Positions 41,466 to 50,331 of a stretch of DNA of 64,000 nt are shown piece by piece. Source of the DNA: Leptospira_A soteropolitanensis (GTDB lineage Bacteria; Spirochaetota; Leptospiria; Leptospirales; Leptospiraceae); the NCBI RefSeq assembly GCF_026151335.1, contig NZ_JAMQPP010000002.1; one strand, given 5' to 3'. The notes beneath the pieces were generated by a model. The model saw nothing but the letters and a program-made list of their open reading frames with translations. It had not been told where the DNA came from and ran no database searches. Position numbers and translations under genes: made by a program. Each line of letters starts with the position of its first letter. Position 1 is the first letter of the stretch.

Positions 41466-42869
41466 ATGGAAGAAGAAAGAAAGAAAGAGTCCGAATTCCG
41501 TATCAAAATCGACAAAGACAGCGATTCCTATGATGAGTTTGTCGGTCAAATCAAAGACCTCATTTCTAATGAGGATTCCAAAAAACTTAAAGAAATGTTT
41601 GATGGGGCTCACCCTGCCGACATAGTCACTGTATTTCGTGACCTAGAAAGAGATGAGGAACTATATTTATTTAGACTCTTATCTAAAGAAGACCAGGCGT
41701 ATGCCCTCATCAAAATGGAGGAGGAAACCTTAGAGTCCTTTTTAGAGGACCTTTCTGTCGATGAGATCTCCCATACACTCAATCATATTGAGACGGATGA
41801 AACAACCTATCTTCTCTCTTATCTTCCTAGCGCAAAACGCGAATTAGTTTTAGCAAATTTGAGTAAAGCCGACAGTTTTGAAATTCGATCCCAATTAGGA
41901 TTTCGCGAGTCCTCTGCTGGCCGACTGATGTCCAAGGACTTTGCGACAGTGTCCATTACGGACAATGTTCGGAAAGGAATCATCAATGTTCGGAAAAAAG
42001 CCAAAGAAATTGAAGATATCTACCAAATTTATGTTACCAACGAAGATGGTGTTCTGGAAGGTTTTATTCCCTTAAAAGATTTATTTTTAACACCCATTAA
42101 TACAAAGGTGGCCAAGATTACCAACTTCTCTGTGTTTGCTTTCCATTATGACGTGGACCAAGAAGAGGTCGCCAATACCTTTAAAAAGTATGATTTAGTG
42201 AGTGCTGCGGTCACAGATGATTTAGGTCGGATTATCGGTCGAATTACAGTTGATGATGTTTTAGAGATCGTAGAGGAAGAAGCTTCAGAAGATATACTTC
42301 TCATGGCTGGGGTGTCAGAAGATGAAAGGTTATCTACGCCTATTTTACAATCAGTAAAACGTCGTATCGTTTGGCTTAATGTGAATTTACTTACTGCCTT
42401 TGTCAGTTCCACTGTGGTTGCTTTTTTTGAGGATACCATTTCGCAGATTGTTGTGCTTGCCACTCTTATGCCCATTGTGGCTGGACTTGGAGGAAACGCA
42501 GGAACGCAGTCAGTAACTGTTGTGATTCGGAATATTGCTACAGGTGATCTTTCTATTTCCAATTGGTGGGAAGCAGTTAGAAAAGAATTTACTATTGGAA
42601 TTCTGAATGGCCTGGTTCTCGGATTTGTAACTGGATGTATGATCTTTTTGGTGAAAGGAAATCTAGTGCTTGGATTTGTGGTGGGAACTGCCATGTTTGT
42701 GAATATGATTGTGGCGTCACTGACAGGTTCATTGGTTCCTATTGTGTTAAAGGGAATGCGAATCGATCCCGCCATTGCTTCTTCCATTTTTGTCACAGCG
42801 ACAACAGATGTGTGTGGGTTTTTCTTTTTCCTCGGACTTGCCACAGTCTTGGCAAAATATTTACTTTAG
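41466..42869 (+). CDS. mgtE: Magnesium transporter MgtE
   Basis: 467 residues. The order is an N-terminal superhelical domain (about 30-150, HPADIVTVFRDL), two CBS domains (about 150-275, GRLMSKDFATVSI and FSVFAFHYDVDQEEVANTF), a connecting helix, and five membrane helices (about 300-465). The pore motif PIVAGLGGNAGTQS lies near residue 337-350. MgtE channels import Mg2+, gated by Mg2+ binding at the N and CBS domains. The length is typical. It is divergent from the lipoprotein/OmpA pair with only 65 bp between; no Mg-sensing riboswitch fits in that gap. Confidence 0.95.
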   Translation: MEEERKKESEFRIKIDKDSDSYDEFVGQIKDLISNEDSKKLKEMFDGAHPADIVTVFRDLERDEELYLFRLLSKEDQAYALIKMEEETLESFLEDLSVDEISHTLNHIETDETTYLLSYLPSAKRELVLANLSKADSFEIRSQLGFRESSAGRLMSKDFATVSITDNVRKGIINVRKKAKEIEDIYQIYVTNEDGVLEGFIPLKDLFLTPINTKVAKITNFSVFAFHYDVDQEEVANTFKKYDLVSAAVTDDLGRIIGRITVDDVLEIVEEEASEDILLMAGVSEDERLSTPILQSVKRRIVWLNVNLLTAFVSSTVVAFFEDTISQIVVLATLMPIVAGLGGNAGTQSVTVVIRNIATGDLSISNWWEAVRKEFTIGILNGLVLGFVTGCMIFLVKGNLVLGFVVGTAMFVNMIVASLTGSLVPIVLKGMRIDPAIASSIFVTATTDVCGFFFFLGLATVLAKYLL

Positions 42870-42931
42870 GGATTGTCCTTTTCATTTTAAATTCTTGCCA
42901 CGCTGATAAACTGCCAAATACTGATGTCGAA

Positions 42932-43567
42932 ATGAAATTCTTCTCTTTGTTTGTCTCTGTATTTTTGTTTTTCATTCTGATTCATTGCCAATCGACGTCT
43001 CCCGTTAGTTCCCATTCAAATGGTGAAACAAACAAGGAAGTTCTCCCTGAAAAAGATATTCTTCCTCCACCGGGCGGAGAAGGAGAAATGATCTTGAATG
43101 AAAGCGGAGAAGAAGTCCAAAACCATTCAGGTGAAATTCCATTCTTTCAAAAAAAGAGCGATTTACCTACCGAACTTTTTCGTGTTTATATAGCTTCTGA
43201 TTCCTATATGGTGCGTCAGATTCGCCATACAGATAAAATACGTAGAAAACCAGATCCTGGTGGCGATGAACTTTCCAAAGAGGAAATGAAAAAATTTGAT
43301 CTCTTAAGCTTCGTAGATGATGGAATGATAACCATTGGACTCAACACGATCACTGGGAAATTGGAATCAATAGCTTTTGACCGCCGCGTCCCAAGAATCA
43401 ATGATGTGGCAAAAATCATACAAAATGATGCTTCCCGTTTTAATTATGAACATTTATCAAAAGATGGAGCACCCATCATCACTAAATTTTTAGTTAGTTA
43501 TCAAATTCGTCTTTATCCTGGCAAAACTAGAGACGAAATCAAACAGATGTTGCAGAAGAAAAAATAA
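42932..43567 (+). CDS. Putative lipoprotein
   Basis: About 211 residues. The frame is open further upstream inside mgtE, but the ATG at 42932 begins a clear lipoprotein signal, MKFFSLFVSVFLFFILIHCQS, with Cys at 19. An acidic, Pro/Glu/Gly-rich linker (about 22-70) follows, then a domain with ELFRVYIASDSYMVRQIRH and GMITIGLNTITGKLESIAFD. No family is recognised. It lies on the mgtE strand, 62 bp downstream, and shares a terminator with the convergent LEA-type gene. Confidence 0.72.
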   Translation: MKFFSLFVSVFLFFILIHCQSTSPVSSHSNGETNKEVLPEKDILPPPGGEGEMILNESGEEVQNHSGEIPFFQKKSDLPTELFRVYIASDSYMVRQIRHTDKIRRKPDPGGDELSKEEMKKFDLLSFVDDGMITIGLNTITGKLESIAFDRRVPRINDVAKIIQNDASRFNYEHLSKDGAPIITKFLVSYQIRLYPGKTRDEIKQMLQKKK

Positions 43568-43600
43568 GGTCTTCCGTAGCAGAAGACCTAGGTTTTTTTT
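43567..43600 (+). terminator. Intrinsic terminator after the lipoprotein gene
   Basis: AGGTCTTC-CGTAGCA-GAAGACCT forms a perfect 8-bp stem with a 7-nt loop, followed by AGG and eight T residues. It is a canonical plus-strand terminator in the 55-bp gap between convergent genes and overlaps the stop codon of the lipoprotein gene. Confidence 0.85.
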
Positions 43601-43622
43601 CAAAGTAAAACGATTTTAAAAA

Positions 43623-44594
43623 TTACCATTTGAAGTTACCGCGCTTTTCGTAAAAGAAAGGTATGGTTTCCTGAACAGATGGAACCTTTAAACCAGAATC
43701 ACCTTTTAAATCAAATTGAGCCGATTTCGATTGGATAGTTTTATAGAGAGAGGAGCTAATGGAAGTTATGGGAAACTTTGTGGCTACTTTTACTGTCGAA
43801 GTTTTTCCTGAGTTTATGATTTCTTTAGGAGTTCCGTTTAAGAATTTTTCACCTGCTAAATCTAAATTATAGTTAAGGTTTGTTAGGTTTAGGTTGGATG
43901 CAGCTTCGTTAGCAAATACAAAATCAAACTCAGTATTTATATCTAGATTCAGGCCAGAAAGTCCTGCCTTAGTCGCAGAAGTTGCGGGTTGTTTGGAACC
44001 TCCAAGTAGTCCTTTTAGGAAACCAGTGGCAGTATCTGCTAGAGCGCTAGTATTGGAGGCGCTTAGGATATCGGCTTCGGTAGGCATTAAAATTTTAAAG
44101 TTTTGGATCTCAACATTGGGCAGGATGGCAGGAATTTCCTTTTTTTTCACAAAAGGAAAACTAAGTGAATCTTTTCCCAAAAGTTGCCATCCTTTAGGAA
44201 TCGGTACTTTCATATTTCCTTCTGCACTAACTTCTAACAGCGGTTTGTTTGGAAACTTTTTGTAAAGATTTAATAAGTCCGTATATTTTAGTTTTACTTC
44301 CAATGGTAGTTGTTTTGTTTTTTTACCCTCAATGGCCCCTAAATCTGTTTTAACTTGTGAAAGTTTTAATCCTTCGATTTTGATATCCATATCGATGAAT
44401 GAACTAGGAAGAGAAACGGGATAGGGATTTTCTACCGAGGTAACTATGTTTAAGGTGATTTCGGTGAATGTAATACTCTTAATGGAAAGAGAATCGAATT
44501 CAAACTCAGGCATTGGAATTTTGTCCTGAATCACACCTAGGACAGAACATTGCAGACTAAAAATAGAGAGGATTAATGGAAGGGCCAATTTCAT
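43623..44594 (-). CDS. LEA type 2 family lipoprotein
   Basis: 323 residues with a lipoprotein signal (LALPLILSIFSLQCSV, Cys near 16). The mature part starts FEFDSLSIKSITFTEITLNIVTSVENPYPVSLP, which matches the WHy/LEA14 beta-sandwich pattern (strand, then a conserved N-P-x-P/Y turn, then strand). A second, similar region (about 205-300, GLNLDINTEFDFVF ... NLTNLNYNLDLAG) suggests two such domains, separated by a low-complexity Ala/Ser/Thr stretch. LEA type 2 proteins are linked to desiccation or membrane stress; the function here is open. Confidence 0.75.
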   Translation of the reverse strand: MKLALPLILSIFSLQCSVLGVIQDKIPMPEFEFDSLSIKSITFTEITLNIVTSVENPYPVSLPSSFIDMDIKIEGLKLSQVKTDLGAIEGKKTKQLPLEVKLKYTDLLNLYKKFPNKPLLEVSAEGNMKVPIPKGWQLLGKDSLSFPFVKKKEIPAILPNVEIQNFKILMPTEADILSASNTSALADTATGFLKGLLGGSKQPATSATKAGLSGLNLDINTEFDFVFANEAASNLNLTNLNYNLDLAGEKFLNGTPKEIINSGKTSTVKVATKFPITSISSSLYKTIQSKSAQFDLKGDSGLKVPSVQETIPFFYEKRGNFKW

Positions 44595-44625
44595 GCCAAA
44601 AATCTCTCTTGGATTAAAAGGAATG

Positions 44626-45396
44626 TCAAGTGAATTGAATTTTCATCACTACCGGGGCATGGTCCGAGAGAACAGGTTCTTTCGCAATGGTCACCGTTTC
44701 AATTTTATAACTCGAAGATTTAGTGATAAAAAAATAATCGATTCTCCAACCCTTGTTGTTTTTCCTAGCTTGGAACCTGTAGGTCCACCAGGAATATTCA
44801 TCCTTCACTTCTGGTTGGACTATGCGAAAACAATCCCAAAAACCCAAATCCAAAAACTTAGAAACCCAGGCCCTTTCCTCAGGAAGAAATCCCGAACTCT
44901 TTTGGTTGCTTTTTGCATTGTGGATATCGATTTCTGTATGGGCGATATTGACATCACCACAGACAATCAAAGGTTTTTTCTTCTTTGTATAGGGTTTTGC
45001 TAGTTCGTAAAAGGAATCCAAAAATTGGTATTTGATTTTTTGTCTTTCCTCGCCGCTCGTTCCAGAGGGAAAATAAAGGTTCCAAAGATAAAATTCTGGA
45101 TATTCTAGGAAAACGGACCTTCCTTCCGAGGAATAAATTCCATCTCCAAGTCCAATTGTGACTGATTTTGGTTTTAGTTTCGTAAGGACAGCAGTACCAC
45201 TATAGCCGGGTTTGTCAGCAATACAAGCGAACACTTCATAACCAAGATTTCTAAATTCTTCTCTATCGATTTCAGAGACAGGGGCTTTGGTTTCTTGGAA
45301 ACAAATAATGTCAGGATTTTCCTGACGAATAAAATCTAGTAAACCTTTGCTCAAACTGGAGCGAATTCCGTTGCAATTTAACGTGATGATTTTCAT
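44626..45396 (-). CDS. xth: Exodeoxyribonuclease III / AP endonuclease (XthA family)
   Basis: 256 residues, an exonuclease III-type apurinic/apyrimidinic endonuclease of base-excision repair. Conserved motifs are TLNCNGIRSSLSKGLLDF (start), IICFQETKA (metal Glu), YPNGT-like NLYFPSGTSGEER, VVCGDVNIAHTEIDIHN-type sequence (here LIVCGDVNIAHTEIDIHN), WTYR, and SDHAPVVM at the C-terminus (catalytic Asp-His). The length is normal. It lies 31 bp upstream of the LEA-type gene on the same strand and is divergent from the cyclase. Confidence 0.94.
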   Translation of the reverse strand: MKIITLNCNGIRSSLSKGLLDFIRQENPDIICFQETKAPVSEIDREEFRNLGYEVFACIADKPGYSGTAVLTKLKPKSVTIGLGDGIYSSEGRSVFLEYPEFYLWNLYFPSGTSGEERQKIKYQFLDSFYELAKPYTKKKKPLIVCGDVNIAHTEIDIHNAKSNQKSSGFLPEERAWVSKFLDLGFWDCFRIVQPEVKDEYSWWTYRFQARKNNKGWRIDYFFITKSSSYKIETVTIAKEPVLSDHAPVVMKIQFT

Positions 45397-45446
45397 CTAG
45401 AATTGAGATCGATTGTTTGGCCTAATAAGTCGATACTAAAAATGGC

Positions 45447-48203
45447 ATGATAGAAATTTCCGAAGAAATTCCGTTCCTACGAACATCCAAACTTGTGTTT
45501 CTTATCTGGGATGAATCTCCTGGGAGTTTAGAGACCTGGGATTGGAGTAAAGGGATTACTGTATTCTTTCAAACTCGCCGTGCCGGGGAACTGGAGTTTA
45601 GATTTGGCCCCCCTCTCTGGGGAATCCCGACAGAAACAAATCGGTTAGAATTTCCTTTTGTTTCCATTCACAATATTTCCACAAATAAATATTTGGCCTC
45701 CGAATTAGAGAGGTTAGGCGAAGATAAAACAATTTATGTTTTGATTCCAAAAGGTATGGAATCGGAAGCCCGTTCTGTATTTGCCCGTTTGGAATATCTT
45801 TGGGATGATAAAATTTCTCCAGATCGAATCACACATAAATTTGGTCTAACTGGACGAACCAGTTCTGTTTCAGATACCCAAGTTTCCATCCATAAGGTTT
45901 CTAAAAAAAATACAATCTCCCATCCTCCTTTAGAGTTTGTCGGTAAGTCTGGAAGAATAAGAGTCCAAGAGGAGATCCTTGTATCTGCCAATGAGGCAAG
46001 GATCAACGGAATGAATCCGGATTTGGAAGATGGAGTTAGAGAAGAAGTTTTTTCTGTTGATGATTCACCAAACCATCCTTATGAATTGATTGAATCTTCT
46101 TTTGCGGAATCGGATACATCGAATGATGAATCCTCAAAGGAAATTTCTCTTTCTGAAACCATTACTACTGAAGTAAAAGAAGAGAAAAAGGAAGAAGTCG
46201 GTGCACATACATTAGATGGCTCTTCTGAGACAAAATTTTCGCTCCAACTAAAGATGATGGGTGTGATTAGTCTTTTATTCGCATTGTCAGTCTCGGTTAT
46301 TATCTTTTTTGCTTCCTTTTATTTTAAAAGATCCATTGAACTTCAGTTACGCGACAATAATATACGAATTGCAGAAATCATTGGTTCTAAAGTTAAATCT
46401 GATATTCTCGGTGTCGTTGAAAAGGGACGCCAAATTGCTATCACTCTCACAACTCAAGGTCTTCCTGAGGCGGAGAGAAAACTTCTTATTAAAACTTTTT
46501 TTCAAAATGATAAAGAGTTTATTTACCTAGGTATTTTTGAACGAAAAGAAAATTCTTTGGTAATGAAAAGAGAGGTATTTAATGAAGAGGAACTAAAAAA
46601 AAGTTCTGTTACAGAAGAGGATTTCCATGCGGTCGTCAACCGTAACCGGGATTCATTGGCACAAGCTTTTAACGGCCAAACTGTTCTTCTTAATTCGAGT
46701 CCAGGATTCCAAGAACCTTCTTTTGCAATAGCAATTCCCACGGCTGAAAATGGGGAACTTGATAATGCTCTTGTGATGATTGTGAAACTAAACAAAATCA
46801 TCGGAGCGTTTTCCAAAAAAGGAATCGAAACCACTTTTATGGTGAATGGGAATGGAACGGTGCTTGCACATCCCAAGGAAGACTTAGTTCTTGCTGCAAC
46901 AGACCTAGCTTCGATGCCGATCGTTAAATCTATGTTAACTAGCGCACCCAATACAGGGCAAATGAGTTATTTAGATGAAGAGTTGGGTGGATCTTATCTA
47001 GGTTCCTTTCAAAAAATTGGATTTGCAGATGCTGGAGTCATTACGTTTGTTTCAGAAGAAAAGGCCTTCGCTGATGTTTACAAGAGCCAAAAAACAAACC
47101 TTTATATAGCAGGGATTGGTTTGTGTTCTGCTTTAATTTTTGTATTTTTCTTTTCTAAAACCATTACTAAACCTGTATTACAACTTCTTTCTGCAACTTT
47201 AGAGATTGCAAAGGGAAATTTTAAAATTGGAATTAAACCAACCACACAGGATGAAGTTGGACTTCTTACTAAATACTTCATAGATATGGGGGCTGGTTTA
47301 GAAGAACGAGAGAAGGTTAAAAATATCTTAGGTAGTATGATTGATCCCGTTGTGGTCCAAGAAGCTATGGTTGACTTGGCTGCTTTAAAAAGAGGATCAG
47401 AAACTCATATTACTGCCTTTTTTTCGGATGTTGCCAGTTTTTCTACTATTTCCGAACAGTTGAAATCAGCCGACCTTGCGGCTTTACTCAATGAATATTT
47501 GTCAGCGATGACCATCATTCTGAAAAAACACGAAGGAGTCTTGGATAAATATATTGGAGATGCCATTGTAGGAATTTTTAATGCACCAGTTCCAGTTTTG
47601 GAACATGAATTAAAAGCGGCAAGGGCCAGTGTGGACATGGTGATGAAGCTTGCCGACTTACGTGAATATTGGACTAAAAACAATCTTTATTCAAAAGAAG
47701 CCCAAGTGATGGATGCAAGAATAGGGCTCAATTCAGGTCCAGCTAAGGTTGGTTTTATGGGAACGGATGCCCTGGCATCCTATACGATGATGGGTGACAC
47801 TGTTAATCTCGCGGCAAGGCTTGAGGCTGCAGGCAAAGATTATGGAGTCAATATTCTTATTACTGATCCTATTCGCGATTGTATTCAAGGGGAAATGGTA
47901 ACTCGGTATTTAGATCTTGTGAGAGTAAAAGGTAAAAATGAACCAGTTAAGATTCATGAGCTAATTGGTTACCGCTCCATGATTTCAAATAACTTTACGG
48001 AAGCAGCAGGAATTTACGAGTCTGGATTTAAAGAGTATTTAAATCAAAACTGGAATTCCGCCATTAAATACTTTACCGAAGCAGAAAAAGCCAAAGGTCA
48101 GAAAGACAAATCCAGTCGGATGCTTATGGAACGTTGCGAGGAATATAAACTAAATCCACCTGGTTCAGACTGGGATGGTGTATTTACGCGGACACATAAA
48201 TAA
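45447..48203 (+). CDS. Membrane class III adenylate/guanylate cyclase with Cache-like sensor and HAMP
   Basis: 918 residues. The order is an unrecognised N-terminal region (1-210), an acidic linker (about 210-260), membrane helix 1 (about 269-292), an extracytoplasmic sensor with a Cache-like look (about 295-545), membrane helix 2 (about 550-570), HAMP (about 570-625) and a class III cyclase domain (about 645-835). The two metal-binding Asp residues are seen in FFSDVASFS near 660 and DKYIGDAIVGIF near 705. The rest of the active site is in DARIGLNSGPAKVGFMG, ASYTMMGDTVNLAARLE and KGKNEPVKIHELI. It should make cAMP (or cGMP) in response to an envelope signal. The next gene begins 4 bp after its stop. 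Confidence 0.9.
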   Translation: MIEISEEIPFLRTSKLVFLIWDESPGSLETWDWSKGITVFFQTRRAGELEFRFGPPLWGIPTETNRLEFPFVSIHNISTNKYLASELERLGEDKTIYVLIPKGMESEARSVFARLEYLWDDKISPDRITHKFGLTGRTSSVSDTQVSIHKVSKKNTISHPPLEFVGKSGRIRVQEEILVSANEARINGMNPDLEDGVREEVFSVDDSPNHPYELIESSFAESDTSNDESSKEISLSETITTEVKEEKKEEVGAHTLDGSSETKFSLQLKMMGVISLLFALSVSVIIFFASFYFKRSIELQLRDNNIRIAEIIGSKVKSDILGVVEKGRQIAITLTTQGLPEAERKLLIKTFFQNDKEFIYLGIFERKENSLVMKREVFNEEELKKSSVTEEDFHAVVNRNRDSLAQAFNGQTVLLNSSPGFQEPSFAIAIPTAENGELDNALVMIVKLNKIIGAFSKKGIETTFMVNGNGTVLAHPKEDLVLAATDLASMPIVKSMLTSAPNTGQMSYLDEELGGSYLGSFQKIGFADAGVITFVSEEKAFADVYKSQKTNLYIAGIGLCSALIFVFFFSKTITKPVLQLLSATLEIAKGNFKIGIKPTTQDEVGLLTKYFIDMGAGLEEREKVKNILGSMIDPVVVQEAMVDLAALKRGSETHITAFFSDVASFSTISEQLKSADLAALLNEYLSAMTIILKKHEGVLDKYIGDAIVGIFNAPVPVLEHELKAARASVDMVMKLADLREYWTKNNLYSKEAQVMDARIGLNSGPAKVGFMGTDALASYTMMGDTVNLAARLEAAGKDYGVNILITDPIRDCIQGEMVTRYLDLVRVKGKNEPVKIHELIGYRSMISNNFTEAAGIYESGFKEYLNQNWNSAIKYFTEAEKAKGQKDKSSRMLMERCEEYKLNPPGSDWDGVFTRTHK

Positions 48204-48207
48204 TTTT

Positions 48208-50331
48208 ATGAGATGGTTAAACGATACAAGATTTGTAGTTTCAGCACTTTTGTTACTCATTCTTGTATTCTCATACTTTCTCTATAGAAACCTAAACGAT
48301 CGGTTCATTGACTCTTCGAGTCCAACCATTGGAGTCATTACTTTTAAAAATAAAACTGTCCTCAGAAAATACAATGATGCAGTGGTTTGGGATTTAATTG
48401 AATCCAAAACAGAAGTAAAAAATAGGGATACTATCAGAACGGAAGGTTTATCTGACGCAATCCTTACCTTGAACGATGGAACAAAAATCAATATATCAGA
48501 GAACTCTATGATCCTTTTAGATATCTCGGATAAAAATATCAATATCAACTTTGCTTACGGATCATTTGAAGCGGCAAGGGAAGGCACAGTGTCTGGTGAT
48601 ATGAAGATGAATATTTTAGCTGGTGACAAAACAGTTCAAGTTGCCAGTGGAGATGTAAAACTAGATAAAACCAAATCTGAGTTAAACATTAAAGTTGATC
48701 AAGGCGAAGCCAAACTAACATCCAATGGAAAAGAAGAAACGATTGCCAAAGACCAAATTGCAAATGTAACTGAGTCAGGTGTTAAGGTTGGAAAACCAGT
48801 CTACCGATTGTCTCTACCGGAAGATAGGAGAAATATTCTATCCGAATCTGGCCAAGAAAAAGTGCAATTTTCTATTTCTGGTTGGAAATCTGATTCTGCT
48901 AAAACCTCGAATCCAGTGATAGAAATCTCGCTTTTTCCTGATTTTTCAAAATCTCTTTACAAAGAAAAGCTAACAGCGGCAAGTATTTCCAAAAAATTAG
49001 CCTCAGGTTCCTATTATTGGAGAGTGACTTATGATGACCCGAGTACTAAAGCAAAACAAACCACAGAAGTTTTTCAATTTAGGGTTTTAAATGATCCGGG
49101 ACTTAAGATGATGAGTCCGAAAGCGGGCGAAGTATTCGCGTATACCCAGGAATTGCCAGTAGTTCGATTTGTCTGGAATCCTCTCGACTTATATTCATCT
49201 TATACTGTAATCATTGCGAAAGATTCTAACTTCTCTGATGGACTTGTTTCCAAACAAACTCAGAACCAATCCTTAGCCTTTGATTCTTTAAAGGAAGGAA
49301 GTTATTTTGCAAAAATTCAAGCTAGATCCAATCTGCAAGGAATCCCTGAAAAAACTTCGAATGTAGTTGGTTTTCAAATTTCCAAAAAAAACAATCTTTC
49401 TCCACCTGAATTATTAGAACCGGTTCGTGGGAAAGTTTTTGCTTACGAACAAACTAAATCACAATTGTTCTTTTCTTGGAAGGATGAAAAAGATTTTAGT
49501 AGTTACGAATGGGAGCTAAGTTCCGATTCGAATTTTCAAACAAAACTAAAAGTAGAATCAACAAAGAATAATTTTTTAAAACTTTCGACTGACTTAAATC
49601 TAGGTGTTTATTTTTGGCGAGTGAAGGGCTTAACTTCTAACGGTTTATCATTTGATTCAAAGCCAAATACGTTTACAGTGATTGCCAAAGAAGAAATAGA
49701 GCTTGTGGCGCCTGCCAATGGAGCAGAGGTAGAAGTTGATGAACGTTCGGCTGTGATTCTCAAATGGAAAAAAATAACCAACAAGTCGAATTATGAAATC
49801 GAAATCGCTCGTGATTCTGATTTTAAACCTCTTATTACAAAAGAGACAGTTTCTGGAAATTATTTTGAATTTAAATCAAAAGATTTTGGTCGTTTTTATT
49901 GGCGTGTCAAACCAGTGGATGGTGATAATGATTATAGCGCAGTTAGAAATTTCCAAATGCAAACTAATCGAGAACCGCCGAATCTATTAAGTCCACTTCG
50001 CAATGAAACGATAGATTTGTTTTCGAAAAGTTCCATTCTTTTTACTTGGAAAGCGGTGGAAAAGGCATCCGGTTACCGCATTCAACTGTTTGATATTTCG
50101 GGAGTTCGAGAAAAACAAATCCTAAATGAAAAAACAAGTTCTACCAAACTAACATATAATGATATTCAGAAGTTTAACGTCGGAAGGTTTCGTTGGGAAG
50201 TTGCTTCTATATATAAACAAGCCGATGGAACAGAAAAAGAATCAGCTTATAACAAACAAGATTTCTTCATTTCTGTACCCGAATTAAGAATTCCAAAAAT
50301 CCTTACTCCAGGGAAGATTTATGTGGAATAA
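48208..50331 (+). CDS. FecR-domain protein with Fn3-like repeats
   Basis: About 707 residues. A single N-terminal membrane helix (about 10-26) is followed by a FecR-type domain (about 50-175: VWDLIESKTEVKNRDTIRTE, DAILTLNDGTKINISENSM, AYGSFEAAREGT). Then come about five beta-sandwich repeats of about 90-100 residues that resemble fibronectin type III: each has a F-x-W strand, a Y-x-(V/I/L)-x-(I/L) strand, a D-S-x-F turn and a G-x-(Y/F)-(Y/F)-W-R-V ending. I use ATG 48208; the frame is open to 48175 inside the cyclase gene. FecR domains often sense or transmit envelope signals, and its place after a cyclase suggests a shared pathway (inference). Confidence 0.82.
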   Translation: MRWLNDTRFVVSALLLLILVFSYFLYRNLNDRFIDSSSPTIGVITFKNKTVLRKYNDAVVWDLIESKTEVKNRDTIRTEGLSDAILTLNDGTKINISENSMILLDISDKNININFAYGSFEAAREGTVSGDMKMNILAGDKTVQVASGDVKLDKTKSELNIKVDQGEAKLTSNGKEETIAKDQIANVTESGVKVGKPVYRLSLPEDRRNILSESGQEKVQFSISGWKSDSAKTSNPVIEISLFPDFSKSLYKEKLTAASISKKLASGSYYWRVTYDDPSTKAKQTTEVFQFRVLNDPGLKMMSPKAGEVFAYTQELPVVRFVWNPLDLYSSYTVIIAKDSNFSDGLVSKQTQNQSLAFDSLKEGSYFAKIQARSNLQGIPEKTSNVVGFQISKKNNLSPPELLEPVRGKVFAYEQTKSQLFFSWKDEKDFSSYEWELSSDSNFQTKLKVESTKNNFLKLSTDLNLGVYFWRVKGLTSNGLSFDSKPNTFTVIAKEEIELVAPANGAEVEVDERSAVILKWKKITNKSNYEIEIARDSDFKPLITKETVSGNYFEFKSKDFGRFYWRVKPVDGDNDYSAVRNFQMQTNREPPNLLSPLRNETIDLFSKSSILFTWKAVEKASGYRIQLFDISGVREKQILNEKTSSTKLTYNDIQKFNVGRFRWEVASIYKQADGTEKESAYNKQDFFISVPELRIPKILTPGKIYVE

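Noticed and set aside
42635..42931. Upstream extension of the lipoprotein reading frame inside mgtE
   Set aside because: It is an out-of-frame shadow of the mgtE membrane region; the ATG at 42932 starts a typical lipoprotein signal peptide.
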